Part shown: positions 52,435 to 62,029 of the stretch, piece after piece
Layout: each line of letters begins with the position of its first letter
Numbering within the stretch: position 1 is the stretch's first letter
NCBI RefSeq assembly: GCF_030848495.1
Contig: NZ_JAVDDT010000003.1
Span: 186,001-250,000, forward strand
DNA length: 64,000 nucleotides
Reading direction: 5' to 3'
Source of the DNA: Natronospira bacteriovora
GTDB lineage: Bacteria; Pseudomonadota; Gammaproteobacteria; Natronospirales; Natronospiraceae
The notes under the pieces: model-generated
Told to the model about the DNA's origin: nothing
Databases searched by the model: none
The model's input: the letters and a program-made list of their open reading frames with translations, nothing else
Translations under genes and position numbers: made by a program

Positions 52435-54180
52435 TTGAGTCTGCTCCTGAATGGTATCGGCGTATCCCGCGGGATCGTGATCGGCCAGGCGCATGTGGCC
52501 GATGGCGAGCCCATGGAAATCCTCGAATACAATCTGCCCCGCCCGGAGCTGGACAGCGAAGTTGATCGTTTTCATCAGGCCCGGGAGGCGGCAAAGGAGC
52601 AGCTCAGCAAGGTCCGGGAGCAGATCCCCGAACATGCCCCCACCGAGATTGGCGCCTTCATCGATACCCACTTGCTGATGCTGGATGACGAGGCCCTGTC
52701 CAAGGCGGTGGAAGACCTGATCCGTCAGGAGCAGTGCAACGCGGAATGGGCGCTGCAAAAGCAGCGTGACCAGCTGGTGGCTGTTTTCGATGAAATGGAC
52801 GACCCCTATCTGCGCACCCGCCGGGATGACGTGGATCACGTGGTCAATCGTGTACAGCGCCTGCTGACCCGCGGCGAGGATTTCTGGGAAGAGGCCCACG
52901 ACGAGGTGGGCGCCTACCCCATTCTGGTGGCCGAGGATCTGTCCCCGGCCGATCTGGTGATGATGCAGAGCCGGGGCGTGCGGGCCCTGATCACCGAGTC
53001 CGGCGGCCCACTCTCCCATACCAGCATTCTGGCCCGCAGCCTGGGCATTCCCGCCGTGGTCGGCCTGCACCGGGCCAGACAGCTGCTGCGGGATGGCGAA
53101 TCCCTGATCATCGACGGCCTCAAGGGCGCGGTCTTCGCCAATCCCGGTGAACGGGAGATCGCCTTCTACCGGCGCAAGCGGAGAGAGCTCTGGAAACACG
53201 TCCGTGAGCTCAAGAGCCTGCGTGGTGCGCGAGCCGAAACCCTGGACGGTACCCGCATCCAGCTGATGGCCAACATCGAGCTGCCGGAAGACCTCAAGCT
53301 GTACCAGAAGACCGGGGGTGACGGCATTGGCCTGTACCGAACCGAATTCCTCTACATGAACCGGCCGGATTTCCCCGACGAGGATGAACAGCACGAACGC
53401 TATCAGGAGCTGCTGGCCGCCGCCGATGGCGCACCCGTCACCATCCGCACGCTGGATCTGGGCGCCGACAAGCGCCTGCGGGGCAGCGATCGCGGCCCGG
53501 AAGATGCCCGCAACCCGGCGCTGGGCCTGCGCGGCATTCGCTACAGCCTGAGCGAACCCAACACCTTCCTGAAACAGCTGCGGGCCCTGCTGCGGGCATC
53601 GGCCGACGCCCCGCTACGCATCATGCTGCCACTGGTCACCACCGCCCAGGAGGTGCTCCAGGCCCAGCAGATGGTGGAAGTGGCCAAGCAGACCCTGGAC
53701 GCCCGCGGCCAGGACTACGACCCGGCCGTGCCCATCGGCGCCATGATCGAAGTCCCTTCCGCCGCCCTGACGGCACACCAGATCGCCCGACACGTGGACT
53801 TCCTGTCCATCGGCACCAATGACCTGATCCAGTACACCCTGGCCATCGACCGGGTGGACGATCATGTGAACTACCTTTATGACCCGGTGCATCCGTCGGT
53901 GCTGAAGCTGATCTCCAACACCCTCCAGGCCGGCCAGCGGATCGGCATTCCCGTGTCCATGTGCGGGGAGATGGCGGGCGACCCCCAGTACACGCGCCTG
54001 CTGCTGGGTCTGGGGCTGCGGGAATTTTCCATGCACCCCTCGACCCTGCTGGAAGTCAAGCGGGTCATTACCCGCACGAATTTGCGTGACCTCAAGGGCC
54101 GTACCCGCGCCTTCATGCAGAACACCGACCCCGGGCGGGCCCCCGATCTGCTGCGCCGCCTGAATGCCAACCAGGGCTAG
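52435..54180 (+). CDS. ptsP: Phosphoenolpyruvate-protein phosphotransferase (Enzyme I, no GAF domain)
   Basis: Autophosphorylates with PEP and passes phosphate to NPr. The chosen TTG at 52435 gives 581 residues beginning MSLLLNGIGVSRG, like many Enzyme I proteins, with GAGGA 8 bases upstream; an in-frame GTG at 52411 would add eight residues. The active His is in GGPLSHTSILARSLGIPAVVG; the PEP-binding barrel motifs TGGDGIGLYRTEF, RTLDLGADK and SIGTNDLIQY follow. It lacks the N-terminal GAF domain of E. coli PtsP, yet its location beside ptsO implies service in the nitrogen PTS. No sugar-specific EII is in the window. Confidence 0.93.
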   Translation: MSLLLNGIGVSRGIVIGQAHVADGEPMEILEYNLPRPELDSEVDRFHQAREAAKEQLSKVREQIPEHAPTEIGAFIDTHLLMLDDEALSKAVEDLIRQEQCNAEWALQKQRDQLVAVFDEMDDPYLRTRRDDVDHVVNRVQRLLTRGEDFWEEAHDEVGAYPILVAEDLSPADLVMMQSRGVRALITESGGPLSHTSILARSLGIPAVVGLHRARQLLRDGESLIIDGLKGAVFANPGEREIAFYRRKRRELWKHVRELKSLRGARAETLDGTRIQLMANIELPEDLKLYQKTGGDGIGLYRTEFLYMNRPDFPDEDEQHERYQELLAAADGAPVTIRTLDLGADKRLRGSDRGPEDARNPALGLRGIRYSLSEPNTFLKQLRALLRASADAPLRIMLPLVTTAQEVLQAQQMVEVAKQTLDARGQDYDPAVPIGAMIEVPSAALTAHQIARHVDFLSIGTNDLIQYTLAIDRVDDHVNYLYDPVHPSVLKLISNTLQAGQRIGIPVSMCGEMAGDPQYTRLLLGLGLREFSMHPSTLLEVKRVITRTNLRDLKGRTRAFMQNTDPGRAPDLLRRLNANQG

Positions 54181-54346
54181 TGCATTCGCGCTGATCCCGT
54201 ACAGACCGCCCCGAAACACGGAAAAGCCGCTCAGAAGCTGCTAAGCTCTGGAATGGTTGATAATTCCCATGCCCCCGGTGGTGGCGGGATACCGTTACCG
54301 CCACGGGCATGAACTTGCTCCAGAGGAGCGAGAGGTGGGTAGGGAC

Positions 54347-55039
54347 ATGATGCGCAGAATCGTTGTAATCAACCCCAAGGGGGGCTGTGGCAAGACCACG
54401 CTGAGCACGAACCTGGCCAGCTATTTTGCCGTTCAGGGCTTTCGGACCTCGCTGATGGACTACGACGTCCAGGGCTCCAGCTCCCAGTGGCTGCAGCTGC
54501 GTGGGCCGGATCGCCCCGAGATCCGGGGCGTACGGGCCGCCGAGGCCGTTCCGGGAGCGACCCGCGCCTGGCAGACCCGCCCGCCGGAAGGGACGGAACG
54601 CCTCATCGTGGACACGCCGGCGGCCCTCGACTATCACCGTCTGGTGGAAGCCACCCGCGGTGCGCAGGCCATCATCATTCCGGTGCTGCCGTCCAATATC
54701 GATATCCATGCGGCATCGCGCTGCATCGCCGATTTGCTGATCAAGGCGCGCATCAGTCGCCGGGGCGATCGTCTTGCCGTGGTGGCCAACCGGGTACGCA
54801 AGCACACCCGGGTCTACGGCAAACTCGAACGCTTCCTCAACAGCCTGGACATTCCCTTCGTCACCACCCTTCGCGATACACAGAACTATGTTCGTGCCGT
54901 GGAGCAGGGCATTGGCATATTCGAGTTGCCGGAATCCGAGTGCGCACGGGATCGCGCTCAATGGCGGCCGCTGATCGACTGGATTGAATCACGTCCCGTC
55001 CATCAACTGATTCACGGCGGGCGCCTGGCCGGTCAATAG
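54347..55039 (+). CDS. Orphan ParA/MinD-like ATPase
   Basis: Deviant Walker A ATPase of 230 residues (KGGCGKTTLSTNLA near residue 10, MDYDVQGSSSQW as A' motif, IVDTPAAL as Walker B). The ATG pair at 54347/54350 follows a GAGAGGTGGG purine-rich stretch; longer starts upstream have no family match. No parB or parS-like gene adjoins, so its cargo is unknown; relatives position chemotaxis arrays or other complexes. It faces the response regulator gene convergently. Confidence 0.8.
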   Translation: MMRRIVVINPKGGCGKTTLSTNLASYFAVQGFRTSLMDYDVQGSSSQWLQLRGPDRPEIRGVRAAEAVPGATRAWQTRPPEGTERLIVDTPAALDYHRLVEATRGAQAIIIPVLPSNIDIHAASRCIADLLIKARISRRGDRLAVVANRVRKHTRVYGKLERFLNSLDIPFVTTLRDTQNYVRAVEQGIGIFELPESECARDRAQWRPLIDWIESRPVHQLIHGGRLAGQ

Positions 55040-55076
55040 GCCAGGCAACTGCGCTGCCTGTCTCGCTGCCCGGCCC

Positions 55077-55538
55077 TCAATCCAGACTGCGGTTGACGCC
55101 GAGCCAGTAAAGCCCGAGACGCCCAACCGCTTCCAGGAAGGCCTCCGACGCGATCGGCTTCTGCACATAGCTGTTCGCGCCCTGGGAATAGGCCTCTGCC
55201 CGATCCCGGTCTTCATCCGATGACGTCAGAATGACCACCGGCAGAAAACGATAGCGCTCACTCTGGCGAATGGCCCTGAGCACCTCGAAACCGTCCACTC
55301 GCGGCATTTTCAGATCCAGTAGCACGACGGCCGGCATGGGCTGCGGGCCTTCCGACTCCGGCTGGATCCCGAGCATGGCGAGTGCCTCGACGCCATCCCG
55401 GGCCTGCAATACCTCATTTTCGATTCCGCATTTTCGCAATGCCCGAATCGTCAGATCCGCGTCATCCGGGTTGTCCTCCACCAACATGATGGGAAAGGAC
55501 ACCACCTCGGATCTTGCTGCCATCTCATCATCCATCAC
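55077..55538 (-). CDS. Single-domain response regulator (Rcp1/CheY-like)
   Basis: The 153-residue receiver has acidic residues in LVEDNPDDAD, the phosphoacceptor Asp75 in LLDLKMPR, Ser/Thr in LTSSDED and Lys in VQKPIA. It has no output domain, as in the Rcp1-like family that pairs with phytochrome-type kinases. Its start overlaps the upstream sensor kinase stop by 11 bases, so the two are almost certainly partners. Confidence 0.9.
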   Translation of the reverse strand: MMDDEMAARSEVVSFPIMLVEDNPDDADLTIRALRKCGIENEVLQARDGVEALAMLGIQPESEGPQPMPAVVLLDLKMPRVDGFEVLRAIRQSERYRFLPVVILTSSDEDRDRAEAYSQGANSYVQKPIASEAFLEAVGRLGLYWLGVNRSLD

Positions 55539-57792
55539 TCATTCCCCTGTCACCAAAACTGAAACGGAAGCAGGCACCCATCGAAGGATGGCCATGGGCG
55601 GTGATCCACCCACCATGGCGAATCACGATCCGATGCACCGTGGTGAGTCCGATACCCGTCCCTTCGAATTCTTCGTAACCGTGCAGGCGCTGGAAGGGCT
55701 GGAAGATGCGCTCCACATAGGCTGAATCGAAGCCTGCACCATTGTCCCGCAATTCAAAGCCCTGTTGCCCCGACTCGCCCTTGAAGGCACTCAGGTGAAT
55801 CTCGGGTGATTCGGCCTGGCGGGTGAACTTCCAGGCATTGTCCAACAGGTTCTCCAGCGCTGTCTTCAGCAGATCCGCATCCGCATACGCTTCCAGCCCT
55901 TCGTCGACCTGCCAGTGAACGCGACGATCAGGGTAATCCTCTTCCAGCTGCCGGCAGATCGACACTGCCACGTCAGTGACTGATACCCGGCTCCGCTTCA
56001 GTTCCGAGAGTGACACCCTGGACAGGCGAAGCAGGTCATCGATCAGGTCACCCATGCGCGAGGTTGCCGCACGAATACGCTGAATGTAATGGTGAGCGGT
56101 TTCATCCAGGGCCCCGCCGTAGTCTTCTTCCAGGGCCTGGGAATAGCCATCGATCCCGCGCAAAGGGGCCCGGAGATCGTGGGAAACCGAATAGGAAAAG
56201 GATTCCAGCTCGCGATTGGCGAACTCCAGCGCCTCCGTCCGGCTCCTTACCCGCCATTCAAGCTGGCGATTAAGGGCTCTGAGCTCCTCTTCCGCCAACA
56301 CCTTGTCGGTAATGTCCAATACGAAACTCAGGATGTGACCCCGTTCCGGGTCATCCAGATCCACGGCCGCCATGTACCAGGCGCAGTGGACGACTCGACC
56401 CATCCGGGTGTGCACTCTGCAGGCAAACTCGCAACCGTCTTCCTCGCAAGAAAAGATCCTGCGAAAGGATTCTTCCACGCCGGCCCGGTCGTCCTCATGA
56501 AAGAAGAGCCATTCAAACGGTCGACGGCCCAGCACGGCCGTTGCCGGCCATTCGAACAGCTTTTCCGCGCGGGACGACCAGGAGCGAATCCGAAGCCCAC
56601 GATCCCATTCGATGACCGCCAGGGGCGAATGACCAACATGCAGCCGGAGATGCTCCAGGATCTGCCGGCGTTCTTCATCCGCCTGATGCAGGTGCGAGAG
56701 TATCGTCCGGAATTCATCACTCATCCTGTCACCGCCAACCGATGCATCCACGGGTTCATTGCGGCGAATGCCGTGAACCTGCTCAAGCACGGGCAGGACA
56801 TTCCGGCGCACGAACACCCGCCCGGAAAAGATCGCCAGAACCAGCAGGGACAAGAAGGCGGTGAACATCAGGATCAGCGACCAGTTCCGGTATTGCCGGG
56901 CGTGGATCAGCCCGGGCTCCAGCGGCACCCCGGCCACGGCGAACACGCGCCGCCCATCGCCCAGCTCGACCTGATTGGCGGCATGCTGCCGACGCACACC
57001 ATCAAGCCCCATCATGGCCTCGCGAATGAAACCGTCCACCACCTGAGCAAGCAGGCTGTCCACGTTCTCCAGGCGATGACCGATCCAGCGATCCGCGTCG
57101 GCACTTCGATAGTGGATCCGTCCATCATCACCGATCAGGGTTAGAATGTAGTCCGAAGCCAACGGTTCCAGGCCTGACGGCAAAACGGCCTGCTCCGGAT
57201 CAATGGCCAGGAACACCACGGCTTCCGGATCCAGCCCCGTTCCCACACGCTGCGCCAGATGCAGAACACGCTGACTGTTGCCCGTGGCAAAGGGCATGAC
57301 GGCATCGCCGATCTGCGGATCCGAACGCGATCGGGCAGCCTGGAAGAAGGCATGGGACGAAAGATCGGGCCGCACATCGGGCATTCGGGTCGCACATTGC
57401 AGGTGGCCGTTCCCTCCCACCACGCCGGCATTGAAGATGTAGTCGCTCTGCTCAACCACGTCCTGAAAAGCGCCTCCACACACGGCATCCGGCTGTGATG
57501 CCTCGCCGGCCTGGCGATTCATCAGCATTAGCAGACTGCGTGAATACTCCAGCTGATTGGCGTGGGATCGGGCCATGGTATCGGCGATCGTGATCGTCTG
57601 TTCCATCGCACGTTCCCGCTCACCGGAATAGACCAGCCAGAAAAGCAGTGCAAAACAGACAAAGACCGGGATGGCGGCAAGCATGGTCAGGCGGAAAAAG
57701 ATCAGCGCAATCGGTCGTGCCCAGAAACCCCGGGGGGGCCCCCTGCCCCACCGGCGTCTGAAGCGACCGCTTCCGTGAATCGATTCACTCAT
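55528..57792 (-). CDS. Membrane sensor histidine kinase with periplasmic sensor and PAS domains
   Basis: The 754 residues run: N-terminal membrane helix (about 28-55), periplasmic Cache-like sensor (about 56-315), second helix (NWSLILMFTAFLSLLVLAIF), a linker, a PAS domain (about 395-510, SPLAVIEWDRGLRIRSW) with PAC, a coiled coil, HisKA with His in SYSVSHDLRAPLRGIDGYSQ, and HATPase with N box LENLLDNAWKF, G1 LRDNGAGFD and G2 GTGIGLT. The ligand is unknown. It overlaps the lipoprotein gene by 8 bases and the regulator by 11, placing sensing and envelope enzymes in one operon. Confidence 0.93.
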   Translation of the reverse strand: MSESIHGSGRFRRRWGRGPPRGFWARPIALIFFRLTMLAAIPVFVCFALLFWLVYSGERERAMEQTITIADTMARSHANQLEYSRSLLMLMNRQAGEASQPDAVCGGAFQDVVEQSDYIFNAGVVGGNGHLQCATRMPDVRPDLSSHAFFQAARSRSDPQIGDAVMPFATGNSQRVLHLAQRVGTGLDPEAVVFLAIDPEQAVLPSGLEPLASDYILTLIGDDGRIHYRSADADRWIGHRLENVDSLLAQVVDGFIREAMMGLDGVRRQHAANQVELGDGRRVFAVAGVPLEPGLIHARQYRNWSLILMFTAFLSLLVLAIFSGRVFVRRNVLPVLEQVHGIRRNEPVDASVGGDRMSDEFRTILSHLHQADEERRQILEHLRLHVGHSPLAVIEWDRGLRIRSWSSRAEKLFEWPATAVLGRRPFEWLFFHEDDRAGVEESFRRIFSCEEDGCEFACRVHTRMGRVVHCAWYMAAVDLDDPERGHILSFVLDITDKVLAEEELRALNRQLEWRVRSRTEALEFANRELESFSYSVSHDLRAPLRGIDGYSQALEEDYGGALDETAHHYIQRIRAATSRMGDLIDDLLRLSRVSLSELKRSRVSVTDVAVSICRQLEEDYPDRRVHWQVDEGLEAYADADLLKTALENLLDNAWKFTRQAESPEIHLSAFKGESGQQGFELRDNGAGFDSAYVERIFQPFQRLHGYEEFEGTGIGLTTVHRIVIRHGGWITAHGHPSMGACFRFSFGDRGMSDG

Positions 57793-59053
57793 GTTCCGGA
57801 ACAGCGTCCTGTGCCTGACTTTCGGGCTTCACCACGCCGAGCATGACCCGGCGCCGATTCTCGCCCATGCCTGTCCAGGCGAGCAGAACGCGCCCCTCAT
57901 GAGCCAGTGCAACCGGCACCCCACTGGCGCGGCTGGCGGCCACCGTCCGCAAGGGGGTGGCCGGCGACAGCCGTTCACCGTCCACCACCCGACCCATGAG
58001 ATGGGCTTCACCGTTCCGCTGCGCCATCCAGAAAACCAACAGTGACGTCTCATCCAGTGCCGCCAAAGCCACGCGCCCCATCGCGCCACCATCGTCAATA
58101 CGCAGGGCTTCGCTGTAATGCCCTGAATCATCGTGGCGATAACGCAGTTGAACGCGCGGCTCGACCGCGCCACTGAACCAGGCCACAGCGGTTTTTCCTG
58201 GCCGACGCAGCGCGGCGGGGCCATTGACCGGACAGGCAGCAATCCGCCAGCCGTCGTCCTTGACCGTCTCTGAACGCTGGATCGATTCACCCAGCGGGCC
58301 GATGCTGGCAATGTCACGGATTTCATCATGACTTCGGTCACGGTAGAAAACCCGTGGCCCTTCCGGCTCCAGCACCATGGCGGTCATGCAGCAATCGCAG
58401 ACGCGGTCATCCACTTCTTCATCTTCACCGGGGATGGAAGCACCCGGCTCAAAGCGTGCCCAGCGCAGGCTCATGTCGCCATGGTGGCCATGGCCGGCCG
58501 CCTCCGTGTTTCCTTCGGTGACGGTGTGACGCCCGTCCAGCCAGGCGACAGCCAGGTCACCGTTCTCCAGCACCACCGAAGACAGGAAGCCGTGCTCGGC
58601 CTGGCGGCCCTCCCGATGGAGGATGAACGGCTCACTCCAGCTGTCACCCTCGTCTTTCGACCAGGCCGCGTGAATGTTGTAGTGATAGGTACCGGGGCCA
58701 CTGCGAACCAGCCAGTGGGCAAACAGGTAGTCACCCACCGGACGCACACCCGGGGTGTCCGCCCAGTTGGCGAACCAGTTATCCCCGGTGATCACGGTTC
58801 TTGGTTCGGACCATTCATTCCCGTCCAGACGGGAGAATTTCAGGGCATGCTGTCCATCGCCAAGGGCCTTCAACCACGACAGATAAACACCATCGGCATC
58901 GGCCGCCAGACGTGGCGCAAAGCTGTTCTCTCCGGCCGGTGATGGCAATTCCTGCAAGACCGGTGCATCCGGTGTCCGCTCACAGGCGGCCAGGATGAAC
59001 AGTGTCACGGCAACAAGGCACAAGCTGGCTCGACTCGAATTCAACATCATCAA
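57785..59053 (-). CDS. BNR/sialidase-fold exported lipoprotein with a DRVCDCC motif
   Basis: The 422-residue protein has a lipoprotein signal with lipobox LAAC (Cys24). The rest is predicted beta-propeller with at least one Asp box (SKDEGDSW) and repeated VAWLDGRH-type strands. A mid-protein DRVCDCCMTAM cysteine cluster could bind metal or form disulfides. True sialidase catalytic residues are not evident, so a carbohydrate-binding or scaffolding role is as likely. It overlaps the acylase gene by 4 bases and the kinase by 8. Confidence 0.8.
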   Translation of the reverse strand: MMMLNSSRASLCLVAVTLFILAACERTPDAPVLQELPSPAGENSFAPRLAADADGVYLSWLKALGDGQHALKFSRLDGNEWSEPRTVITGDNWFANWADTPGVRPVGDYLFAHWLVRSGPGTYHYNIHAAWSKDEGDSWSEPFILHREGRQAEHGFLSSVVLENGDLAVAWLDGRHTVTEGNTEAAGHGHHGDMSLRWARFEPGASIPGEDEEVDDRVCDCCMTAMVLEPEGPRVFYRDRSHDEIRDIASIGPLGESIQRSETVKDDGWRIAACPVNGPAALRRPGKTAVAWFSGAVEPRVQLRYRHDDSGHYSEALRIDDGGAMGRVALAALDETSLLVFWMAQRNGEAHLMGRVVDGERLSPATPLRTVAASRASGVPVALAHEGRVLLAWTGMGENRRRVMLGVVKPESQAQDAVPEHE

Positions 59054-61416
59054 AACTCCGGAATGAGAATCAGGGTATGCGCCGCGTCGCCCGGCAGGAA
59101 GGGACTGCTGCGGCCATCGCTCCAGTCACGATGCCCGTCTCGGTACCAGGGGGAAAGGAAATGGCCGCTCTGCCCACCGGGCATGTGAAAAACCCCATCC
59201 GCTTCGGCACCGGGGCGCACCACCAGGCGCTGGGACGCACCAAAGGCACCGACCTGAACCCTTGGCATATGCTGATCACCCGGCAAACGCTCGGGTGTCA
59301 GATCGAGCCAGCGGGCAAGCAAGGGCAGTGAGGTACTCATGGGGTGACGGACATGGGTGGTGTTGCGCTCCCCCCAATCCTGCCAATCTCCGTCCGAATT
59401 CGCATTCTGCCGGGAGGCCGCAATCACGGCATCCATCGCATCCACCAGCAGCTCGTCCCAGCTGTCAAAATCGGGTGCCAGCAGATGCATTGGCCGTTCG
59501 GCCAGCAATTGGCGAACCGGACGCTCCCGCTTGCGCTGATGCCGGTAATCAAAATCCGGCCAGGCCTCCACCATCGGATGCAATAGGGGACCCAAGGTCC
59601 GCCCGGTCACCTCGCGACGAAAATCCCGCAGCAGACGATAGCCCACGGAGTCCGGCCAGGCATGACCGTGCCAATGGGTGATCTCCTCGCGGAAGCGCCG
59701 ACGCGCCTCGCTGGCCTCCGCCGCGTCGGCCGCGCTCAGGGCAATGGGTACCCAGTCGTAGAGCAAACGGGCTTCATCATCCAGCTGAAGATCCAGCATG
59801 GCCTGTTCATCGTGACGTTCCATTTCAAACAGACGGTCACGAATCTGTTGCTGACGGGCCGCCACCGGGTAACCGCCATCGCCGATCCTGTCCAGATGTT
59901 CGCCACTGGCCACCCGGGCATTGGCGGTCCAGAGGCGACCATGGGCCGGGTTCACCACCCGGGGATACGCCGCCTCCGAAAGCCACTCACCCGCATGGAA
60001 ATCTCCGGAGCGCGGCAGGCGAGCCGCCGAGCGGAAACCGCCGTCCCGCTCGGGAATGCGACCGGCAATCGTCCAGCCAATATCGCCGGCCCGGTCCACG
60101 GCCAGGAGGTTCTGGGGGGGCATGCCAAGCCGGGCACCCGCCTCCAGCAGGGACGTCACATCACGCGCCCGGTAGACATCGCGGAAGGCCACGTTCAGCC
60201 CCCCTGGCAAAGCGGCAGTCCAGACCTTGGCATGCTTCTCATCATCCGCGACCGACACCACCGGCCCCCATCGACTCCAGACATAACTCAGGCTTTCACT
60301 GGCTCCGCCCCGCACCTCGATCACTTCTTCATGTTCAATGAGCTGCTCGGGGCCGTCCGGGGTCAGGTAGCGACCCGCCTCCTCCTCATCCCAATCCAGG
60401 ACCACCCGGGTCGACCAATCGCCGTAACTGTTGGTGAAGGTCCAGGCCAGGTGCCCATTGCTGCCGAGCACCACGCCGGGAACGCCCGGCAGGCTGGCGC
60501 CGGTAATCGGCCATTCATGCTCGCCTCGGACCTGAAACTGAAGGCGATACCAGGTATTCGGCAAGGACAGGCCGAGATGGGTGTCACCGGCAAGCAAGGC
60601 CGCCTCCCCCTCCAGCAGGTCCCCCGACACGGCCCAGCTGTTGCTGCCCGGCAATGGCAGCTCGCCGCCCAGCAGGCGTCGCCAATCCAGGTTCACGTCC
60701 TCGAAGTCGCGCACCTGAAACTGATCCTCGCCGGGAATCGCTGGCAACTCAGGCAGGGGCTCATCCTGCAATGGCGCGTCCCGCGGGTCAGCCGGATCCA
60801 GCAGGAAGGTGGACACGGCCTCCGGCAATGTTCTTGTGATGCGATCCAGCTGCAGGGCCCGATGACCGCGCGCGTCGTTGAGGTAGAAGAACATGGAGAG
60901 GTTCACCAGCAGGCTGTCCTCGGCCCGCCAGTCCTGTGGCCGTGCATTCAGCAACCAGTATTCCGGCGGCCGACTGCCCAGGGCGTCCAGCCCGGCATTG
61001 ACACCGGCGGCATAGCGGCTCAAGAGGACCTGGTCGGCTTCGGGCAGTGTCGCCAGGGCCTCTCTGGCCAGATGACGGCCTCGCCAATGGCGCCGCTGGC
61101 GATCAAAATCCAGTGCCACCTCACCAAACAGGGCCGCCAGCTCACCGGCGGCCGAGCGACGCAGGGTGTCCATCTGGAAAAAACGTTCCTGGGCGTGCAC
61201 GAAACCCATGGCAAAGGCCGCGTCACCCTCGCTGTCCGCGACAATACTGGGAACACCCTGTCGATCCCGCTCGATGTTGACCGGGCCTTCCACCGCGAGG
61301 GCAATTTCACCATCGAGGGCCGGCAGGCTGGCACGGAACAGCAGCCAGGCCGCCAACAGAATCACCACAGCCAGGAGCAACAGCCCCCCACTTCCCCAGA
61401 GCAGCCCACGCTTCAT
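59050..61416 (-). CDS. Penicillin acylase family protein (Ntn hydrolase)
   Basis: The 788-residue exported amidase precursor has an N-terminal membrane helix (about 8-28), an alpha chain, a spacer, and a beta chain whose N-terminal nucleophile would be Ser258 in PGSNSWAVSG after autocleavage. Family members cleave acyl amides such as beta-lactam side chains, acyl-homoserine lactones or lipopeptides; the substrate here is unknown. It is the first gene of the operon acylase - BNR lipoprotein - kinase - regulator and diverges from the GGCT-like gene. Confidence 0.92.
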   Translation of the reverse strand: MKRGLLWGSGGLLLLAVVILLAAWLLFRASLPALDGEIALAVEGPVNIERDRQGVPSIVADSEGDAAFAMGFVHAQERFFQMDTLRRSAAGELAALFGEVALDFDRQRRHWRGRHLAREALATLPEADQVLLSRYAAGVNAGLDALGSRPPEYWLLNARPQDWRAEDSLLVNLSMFFYLNDARGHRALQLDRITRTLPEAVSTFLLDPADPRDAPLQDEPLPELPAIPGEDQFQVRDFEDVNLDWRRLLGGELPLPGSNSWAVSGDLLEGEAALLAGDTHLGLSLPNTWYRLQFQVRGEHEWPITGASLPGVPGVVLGSNGHLAWTFTNSYGDWSTRVVLDWDEEEAGRYLTPDGPEQLIEHEEVIEVRGGASESLSYVWSRWGPVVSVADDEKHAKVWTAALPGGLNVAFRDVYRARDVTSLLEAGARLGMPPQNLLAVDRAGDIGWTIAGRIPERDGGFRSAARLPRSGDFHAGEWLSEAAYPRVVNPAHGRLWTANARVASGEHLDRIGDGGYPVAARQQQIRDRLFEMERHDEQAMLDLQLDDEARLLYDWVPIALSAADAAEASEARRRFREEITHWHGHAWPDSVGYRLLRDFRREVTGRTLGPLLHPMVEAWPDFDYRHQRKRERPVRQLLAERPMHLLAPDFDSWDELLVDAMDAVIAASRQNANSDGDWQDWGERNTTHVRHPMSTSLPLLARWLDLTPERLPGDQHMPRVQVGAFGASQRLVVRPGAEADGVFHMPGGQSGHFLSPWYRDGHRDWSDGRSSPFLPGDAAHTLILIPEF

Positions 61417-61504
61417 GCCCGTTCTCCCGTTACTGTCATGTCACGATTCTGGCACAGGCCCGCCTGTCTTGCCCGCCTGTGGTGTCTTCAGCTAAGTTGG
61501 CGGG

Positions 61505-62029
61505 ATGCTTATCTTCCAGTACGGCTCCAACCTGTCCTCCCAGCGCCTGAATAGTGAGGCGCGCCTGCGAGGCAACGCCCGGGTGGTCGGCGTGGCCCGC
61601 ACCCGCTCGCCCTACCGTTTCTGCTTCCCCGTCTGGGGCGGCATCAATGGCTGCGCCGCCGCCGGCATACTGCCCGGTGGCCCCGGGCCGGCCTGGGGCG
61701 TGATCTACGAGGTGCCCGAGGAACGGGTCTATCGGCATGCCGACGCCCCCTTCCCCACCCTGGATACCATTGAAGACGAGGGCAAGGACTACGACCGCGG
61801 CCCCATTGACGTGTGCTTCAGGGACGGCCGGCGACCGGATGAGACCGTGCATACCTATCATCCCCGCCAACCGCGGAGCGGACTGCAAACCGAGTGGCAC
61901 TATGTGCAGCATATCCTGAGTGGTGCGGCCGAACATGATCTGCCCGGCTCATATCAGCAGTACCTGCGGGACTGCGTGATGGACAACAACCCCTCACTCG
62001 CCAACACACTGGAGCAGCAGCAACCATGA
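61505..62029 (+). CDS. Gamma-glutamylcyclotransferase-like protein
   Basis: The 174-residue GGCT-fold protein has the substrate-loop motif YGSNLSSQRL at the N-terminus and LDTIEDEGKDYDR, where the Glu is the candidate catalytic residue. Such enzymes release 5-oxoproline from gamma-glutamyl compounds. Its stop overlaps the MAPEG gene by 4 bases; pairing with a glutathione-linked family hints at glutathione metabolism. Confidence 0.85.
   Translation: MLIFQYGSNLSSQRLNSEARLRGNARVVGVARTRSPYRFCFPVWGGINGCAAAGILPGGPGPAWGVIYEVPEERVYRHADAPFPTLDTIEDEGKDYDRGPIDVCFRDGRRPDETVHTYHPRQPRSGLQTEWHYVQHILSGAAEHDLPGSYQQYLRDCVMDNNPSLANTLEQQQP

Noticed and set aside
54347-55039. Plasmid partition locus
   Set aside because: There is a ParA-like gene but no ParB or parS repeats, and the surroundings are conserved chromosomal genes.
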